DNA of 47,400 nt. Origin: a virus. Shown here piece by piece: positions 43,861 through 47,400 of the stretch. Each line of letters opens with the position of its first letter. The first letter of the stretch is position 1. The translations under genes and the position numbers were made by a program. Where the stretch lies: IMG/VR virus record IMGVR_UViG_3300023238_000006, positions 64,001-111,400 of that record; one strand, written 5' to 3'. A model generated the notes under the pieces. The model was not told the DNA's origin and did no database searches. It saw only the letters and a program-made list of their open reading frames with translations.

Positions 43861-44327
43861 TAGTTAGTTCCTATTGATTTAGTTGTTGCATATACTTGCA
43901 GCGAGGTTGCGTGTGCCTGCTTTAGTTCATCTAGCGTTACTACTACTTCACTCTTATCAGCTAATCTCCAAGTAGTGCTTACTACCCCAAGGTACTCACT
44001 CGCTAGTATGCTGTCAGCCATGTTCTGTCTAGACTCTAGGTTTGCATCAAACACTAATGTAGTTAGGTCAGCTCTTGTAACTACTACTGTTAGCTTTGTG
44101 AGTTTATCCACTATAGCAACTTTACTTTCAGCAGCCATTTGCTTAACCATCATGCTTCTAGCTACCTCAACACTAGTGTTGAAGCTACCTTCATTATACG
44201 TGTACAGTAACTCTCCATCTTCCTTAGTACTGCTTACTACGTTATAGCAGATAGTGACTACACCCCCTTTTACCACTTCACTTAGGGGCAACTCATGTGA
44301 TTGCACACCGTACTTGTATTCTACCAT
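43860..44327 (-). CDS. DUF4376-like fibre-associated protein, 155 aa
   Basis: The C-terminal about 90 residues (RADLTTLVFDANLESRQNM, ADSILASEYLGVVSTTWRLA, DKSEVVVTLDELKQAHATSL) fit DUF4376, which is common in phage tail-fibre and fibre-assembly proteins; the pattern RxNMxxxIL...TTWRLAD.S.V.VTLxEL is clear. The N-terminal 60 residues are beta-rich. It overlaps the reverse transcriptase gene by seven bases and the downstream fibre gene by one. It occupies the place where an accessory factor (Avd) may be encoded in other DGRs but does not look like Avd. Confidence 0.65.
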   Translation of the reverse strand: MVEYKYGVQSHELPLSEVVKGGVVTICYNVVSSTKEDGELLYTYNEGSFNTSVEVARSMMVKQMAAESKVAIVDKLTKLTVVVTRADLTTLVFDANLESRQNMADSILASEYLGVVSTTWRLADKSEVVVTLDELKQAHATSLQVYATTKSIGTN

Positions 44328-45319
44328 TGGTAACTCCTTAATTTATTTTTATCACTTATACTTAATGTAGCTCTGGTAATAACATCCAACCATAGCCCTC
44401 TAGCCTCTACTGCCTTCATCCATCCAAAGTAACTAGCTGCTGACTGTATGCCACGTGTAGCAGCTAGTGCCTTGAACATACTAACCTTAATGCTTTTACG
44501 AATTCTAACATATTTCTTTGTAAATACAAACCCTACAAAGTCAATACCTCTCTTAGTTATATCAAACACTTGGTAGTCTTTCTTTACAACTAGTGATATA
44601 CTTCCGAGGTAGCTCCGTACTTCGCTAAGCACTGCATGTAGATGCTGTTTACCCTTATGAATAAACACGATATCATCACAATACCTAAAGTAGTGGTTAA
44701 TCTTATACTTCTCTTTCATTAAATGGTCTAGCTCACTAAGCGCTAAGTTGCCTAGATACTGGCTGATGTAGTTACCTATTGGCAGCCCATCAATACTTTC
44801 TATTATAGTATCTAGCAACCATAAGGTATCTTTGCATTTAATCTTCTTCCTAACTACTACTTTAAGTACATCATTCTTTATAGATGGATAAAACTTCTGT
44901 ACATCTAACTTCAGGCAGTACCTAGACTCTGGATCCATTACTGCGCTATGTACCCTGTCTTTTGCCCTATGTACCCCTCTGCCTTTGATACTTTGAAATG
45001 TATCAGCTATTAAAGTCCTCTTCCAGATTGGCTCCAATACTTGCATTATAGCATGATGGATTATTCTATCAGGGAAATAAGGCAACTTGTAAATAACTCT
45101 TATTTTACCTTTATCATTCTTCTCAAATACATCGTACCCACCATTAACAAATGTCTTCTTCTCAAGCATAGCCTGTATCATGCCACAGTACTTGTCCAGA
45201 TCATCATCAACCATTTTAACTTCTGTGTAGTGTGCTTTGCCCTTTCTAGCATTCTTGTGTGCTAGCTTTATATTATCTATATCGTGTATCTTTTCGAAGA
45301 GGTATCCATACCGTTTCAT
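44321..45319 (-). CDS. Diversity-generating retroelement reverse transcriptase
   Basis: A 332-residue group-II-intron-like reverse transcriptase of the DGR type. It copies the template RNA with adenine misreading. Motifs: KLDVQKFYPSI at about 137-147 (first catalytic Asp), GLPIGNYISQYLGNLALS at about 178-195 (the IGxxxSQ box typical of DGR RTs), YCDDIVFI with the YxDD catalytic pair at about 213-216, and GIDFVGFVF at about 258-266. There is no maturase, integrase or RNase H domain. It is compact, as usual for DGR enzymes. The start follows AAAGGAACAAG. The template repeat lies just upstream, in the usual target-template-RT order. Confidence 0.93.
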   Translation of the reverse strand: MKRYGYLFEKIHDIDNIKLAHKNARKGKAHYTEVKMVDDDLDKYCGMIQAMLEKKTFVNGGYDVFEKNDKGKIRVIYKLPYFPDRIIHHAIMQVLEPIWKRTLIADTFQSIKGRGVHRAKDRVHSAVMDPESRYCLKLDVQKFYPSIKNDVLKVVVRKKIKCKDTLWLLDTIIESIDGLPIGNYISQYLGNLALSELDHLMKEKYKINHYFRYCDDIVFIHKGKQHLHAVLSEVRSYLGSISLVVKKDYQVFDITKRGIDFVGFVFTKKYVRIRKSIKVSMFKALAATRGIQSAASYFGWMKAVEARGLWLDVITRATLSISDKNKLRSYQW

Positions 45320-45426
45320 ATCTTGTTCCTTTGAGCGTTCGAGAATTAACCTACCAGCACAATTTTGTTACATTATTTTTCACAACTGTTGGTGTGGGCA
45401 AGAAACTCGCTATTTGTTTCTTCAAG

Positions 45427-45527
45427 ATTTCTGGAGCTGACATTCACATTAGATAAAGCTGAATCATTATTCACATTCAGATTCAGTGGTCTAGTATTCA
45501 AACCATTATTCGAATTACTACCTACCA
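45427..45527 (-). repeat. DGR template repeat (TR)
   Basis: A 101-base sequence in the 281-base gap between the VR1 gene and the RT, aligned without gaps to 45610-45710 (offset 183). Read in the VR1 frame on the - strand it encodes a run with ten AAT Asn codons (for example NLNVNND, SNVNV), the hallmark of templates designed for adenine mutagenesis. By hand count 26 of its 34 coding-strand adenines differ in VR1, against one of 67 other positions. The exact borders are uncertain by a few bases; a weak continuation with a one-base gap may extend it to about 45418. Confidence 0.93.
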
Positions 45528-45561
45528 GAGTATGCTCTTCTCGCCCAAGTACTTTATTTAG

Positions 45562-45579
45562 CCTCGTGAACCTACGAGG
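45562..45579 (-). other. Hairpin between VR1 and TR
   Basis: A perfect 6-bp stem CCTCGT/ACGAGG with a six-base loop, about 21 bases past the VR1 gene's stop codon. In the Bordetella phage DGR a short inverted repeat just downstream of VR helps target recognition. This hairpin is in the equivalent place. A transcription terminator is the alternative; there is no T-run after it. Confidence 0.5.
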
Positions 45580-45600
45580 TGTAAATTGCTAATTATACCG

Positions 45601-47079
45601 TCAACAAGAAGGTCCGGAGCCGACAGCCACAGTAGATACAGCCGAATCACTACCCACAGCCAGACTCAGCGGCCCAGCACCCAAACCAGTAGCCGAAGTA
45701 CCACCCACCACAGCAATTCTATTACCAACTGCTTGATAGTAATAATCCGTAGTACCTACAGCACTTGTACCTCCTGTTACATCAGTAGGAAAGAATCCCT
45801 TACTACTATTAGATAACTTTCTAGTATACCCATTAGCTGCGCCCATTGTTACACCAGCACTTACGTAATCACCTGTAAACACATCACTAGCAAATGTTGC
45901 CGGATTCTGACTAACAAATGGTACACGCTCCTGTATATTAATTCCATCAATAAACCCCCATATATTCCCAAAGAAGTTTTCACACCCTCTGTAGCTCATA
46001 AATGACAAGTCAGCGGATGCAGTATCAGCACTGCCAGCATATGTATAATTACCAGTCTTGTTTCCTAAGTTATTACTAAGTCCATTGATACCAATTAAAC
46101 TGCCACCTACCCACGCACCTCCAGTCAATGCAGTTCTGCCTTGCCCAAGTGCACTTTGTATATTCATCGTACCATACTCTATTATACATAACAACGTAAG
46201 CGCCTCATACAGCAGCCAATCTATCTGGTGCCATCCAGTGCCATTAGCCGCAGCTTCTGTCCTACCAGTAGCTATGGTAAATGACACACTAGGGTAAGTT
46301 CCACTTACACTCAGGAGCTTACCACCAGACCTAGTACCTTTGTATGCTGGGAAGTACCTAAAGTCTTTCTCTACTCCACCAATTACAAATGCAGGGTCAA
46401 GTATATACCCAGTCTCTGCTGTCAAACTAATACTATGCTCATGCACAACTCCAACAGCAGTATTATAGCTATACTTTCTGTAGAACTTTGGTATCTCTAC
46501 CATTACATTACCATCAGCACCTGTCAGTATAGAGGGTGTACCATCAGCCTTCTTGGTTGAATCAAGTGGGTCTAAGTAGTAGTTTACACTTCTATCAGCG
46601 TTTAGTACACATCTACGTATAAGTGATTGAATTGCAGTATACCCACCAGTGCCAGTTCTCTTATAGGTATCATTAGTTTCATCCCAGTTTAACCCATATG
46701 AGCCAGTATAAAAATCGCTACCTAGTTTTATAGCTGTGTTAACGTAAGTCTCTGATGCCAGCCCAAGTACGGCAGCAGCTACATTACTATCACTCTCTGT
46801 CTTAGTATAAGTAGTACTCTGGGTAGCCTTCAAAGCTAAAGCAGTATCCACTTCACCCTCACTATACATCTTCTTAGTAGTAGTACCAGCAGTTGGTACT
46901 TCTGCGTACACTCCACCAGTTACTACCATCTCTCTAGACGTATCAGTGTTTAACCACTTATCACCATCAAATAGCTTAGTAATGTCTGGCTTGTTAGCCT
47001 CAGTAGTTATTAAGTACTGTCCTTTTGTCTTAGCTATCTTCTCTGCTTTTAACGCTGCACCTAGTGAAATTATATCCAT
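45601..47079 (-). CDS. DGR target: fibre-tip protein with variable C-terminus, 492 aa
   Basis: The DGR-diversified protein, presumably the receptor-binding tip. The N-terminal region has fibre-like TTYTKTESDSNVAAAVLGL, also found in the second target-like gene. The C-terminal about 300 residues have a C-type-lectin/FGE-like fold: GTGWHQIDWLLYEALTLLCI, MSYRGCENFFGNIWGFIDGI, and KGFFPTDVTGGTSA. The final residues, about 457-490, are the variable region. In the present copy they are built from small residues (Gly, Ala, Ser, Thr, Val) where the template has Asn. The TGA stop lies at 45601-45603. The protein ends GSGPSC, three codons past the aligned VR. Confidence 0.85.
   Translation of the reverse strand: MDIISLGAALKAEKIAKTKGQYLITTEANKPDITKLFDGDKWLNTDTSREMVVTGGVYAEVPTAGTTTKKMYSEGEVDTALALKATQSTTYTKTESDSNVAAAVLGLASETYVNTAIKLGSDFYTGSYGLNWDETNDTYKRTGTGGYTAIQSLIRRCVLNADRSVNYYLDPLDSTKKADGTPSILTGADGNVMVEIPKFYRKYSYNTAVGVVHEHSISLTAETGYILDPAFVIGGVEKDFRYFPAYKGTRSGGKLLSVSGTYPSVSFTIATGRTEAAANGTGWHQIDWLLYEALTLLCIIEYGTMNIQSALGQGRTALTGGAWVGGSLIGINGLSNNLGNKTGNYTYAGSADTASADLSFMSYRGCENFFGNIWGFIDGINIQERVPFVSQNPATFASDVFTGDYVSAGVTMGAANGYTRKLSNSSKGFFPTDVTGGTSAVGTTDYYYQAVGNRIAVVGGTSATGLGAGPLSLAVGSDSAVSTVAVGSGPSC
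45610..45710 (-). other. DGR variable region (VR1)
   Basis: The mutagenised copy of the template. Against TR, 27 of 101 positions differ, and 26 of them are template adenines (coding strand) replaced by G (18) or C (8), none by T. The one exception is T to G at 45639 (Leu to Val). All ten TR Asn codons have become Thr, Ala, Gly or Ser. This is direct sequence evidence of past DGR activity. Confidence 0.93.
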
Positions 47080-47105
47080 ATTAGTATTCCTTATTATATA
47101 TCATA

Positions 47106-47400
47106 TTACAGCTCTACGTAGCTAGCTGCTGCTAGATTACCTGCAACGTAAGATAGTGTAGTTGATGCACTCTCTGTCACTGTACTACCTTTGTTGTAGT
47201 AATGCTTAACTAAATCCATTCCATCAACTCCATACGACAGCACATCTCTATAGTATATTGTAGTATTGTCATCACCTGTGTATCTAACAACTGTGAGGTT
47301 AGAATTGACATCATACTCTGTAGCTATTATATCTAAAGAACCAAGTATCTTATCATACCTCTTAATAGCTCCTGCTGTACCAAGTGCTCTATCTATATCG
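47106..47400 (-). CDS. Structural/tail-like protein, 5' part outside window
   Basis: A frame open from the right window edge to a TAA at 47106-47108, with at least 97 residues visible. The visible end reads KRYDKILGSLDIIATEYDVN, NLTVVRYTGDDNTTIYYRD, GVDGMDLVKHYY and ends SYVAGNLAAASYVEL. It is beta-rich, resembling short attachment domains of phage fibres, and precedes the DGR target gene by about 27 bases. The 5' end is cut off. No family is claimed. Confidence 0.6.
   Translation of the reverse strand, partial: DIDRALGTAGAIKRYDKILGSLDIIATEYDVNSNLTVVRYTGDDNTTIYYRDVLSYGVDGMDLVKHYYNKGSTVTESASTTLSYVAGNLAAASYVEL

Noticed and set aside
45320-45426. Second template repeat matching the 499-residue gene's tail
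   Set aside because: Only a short stretch of about 14 bases aligned, and it needed a gap and non-adenine mismatches; treated as coincidence.
45592-45605. Promoter TTGACG ... TATAAT on the - strand before TR
   Set aside because: The two hexamers are separated by one base, so they cannot act as -35 and -10 together. Only the TATAAT alone remains a weak candidate.

Overview
The window is part of a double-stranded DNA tailed bacteriophage genome, AT-rich and densely packed. A podovirus-like (short-tailed) architecture is the best reading. There is an N4-gp56-type major capsid protein, a very large portal, an acidic scaffold-like protein and a set of giant virion proteins of the kind ejected into the host, but no recognisable sheath, tube or tape measure. 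A two-component spanin pair and a peptidoglycan peptidase imply a Gram-negative host. Terminase, DNA polymerase, RNA polymerase and any integrase are not in the window, so lifestyle and exact family cannot be settled here.

Layout. Positions 1-7501 are on the + strand and hold replication and host-takeover genes: the end of an ATP-dependent DNA ligase, a decayed homing endonuclease, a ClpP-like protease, a PIN-PhoH ATPase, an intact homing endonuclease, small unknown proteins, a MazG-like pyrophosphohydrolase and a UvrD-like SF1 helicase. From 7510 to the right edge everything is on the - strand, converging on the first block. Read in transcription order (right to left) it runs as follows: a partial gene; a receptor-binding module with a diversity-generating retroelement (DGR, 47079 to about 42361); an HNH endonuclease; a lysis/accessory cluster (about 41903-38899); portal, small virion proteins, scaffold and capsid (38842-32895); neck/tail and fibre genes (32735-26640); and finally the ejection proteins (26629-7510), including a lytic transglycosylase and two proteins above 1300 residues that each carry an HExxH metallopeptidase motif.

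The most striking system is the DGR. A template repeat (TR, 45427-45527) lies between a DGR-type reverse transcriptase gene (45319-44321) and the 3' end of a 492-residue fibre-tip-like gene, whose last codons form the variable region (VR1, 45610-45710). TR and VR1 align without gaps over 101 positions at an offset of 183. By hand count 26 of 27 mismatches fall on coding-strand adenines, and all ten TR Asn codons are changed. A second fibre-tip-like gene just downstream (43860-42361) ends in a DGR-style variable-looking tail but has no matching template in the window, and a homing endonuclease abuts it.

Other points worth attention: a two-gene fibre cassette flanked by perfect 55-bp direct repeats; a run of nine G near the end of a tail-fibre gene; an extended -10-like motif about 26 bp ahead of several start codons; a PAS-domain protein and a phospholipase-A2-like membrane protein next to lysis genes; and a homing-endonuclease gene inactivated by two in-frame stops about 2 kb from an intact relative.
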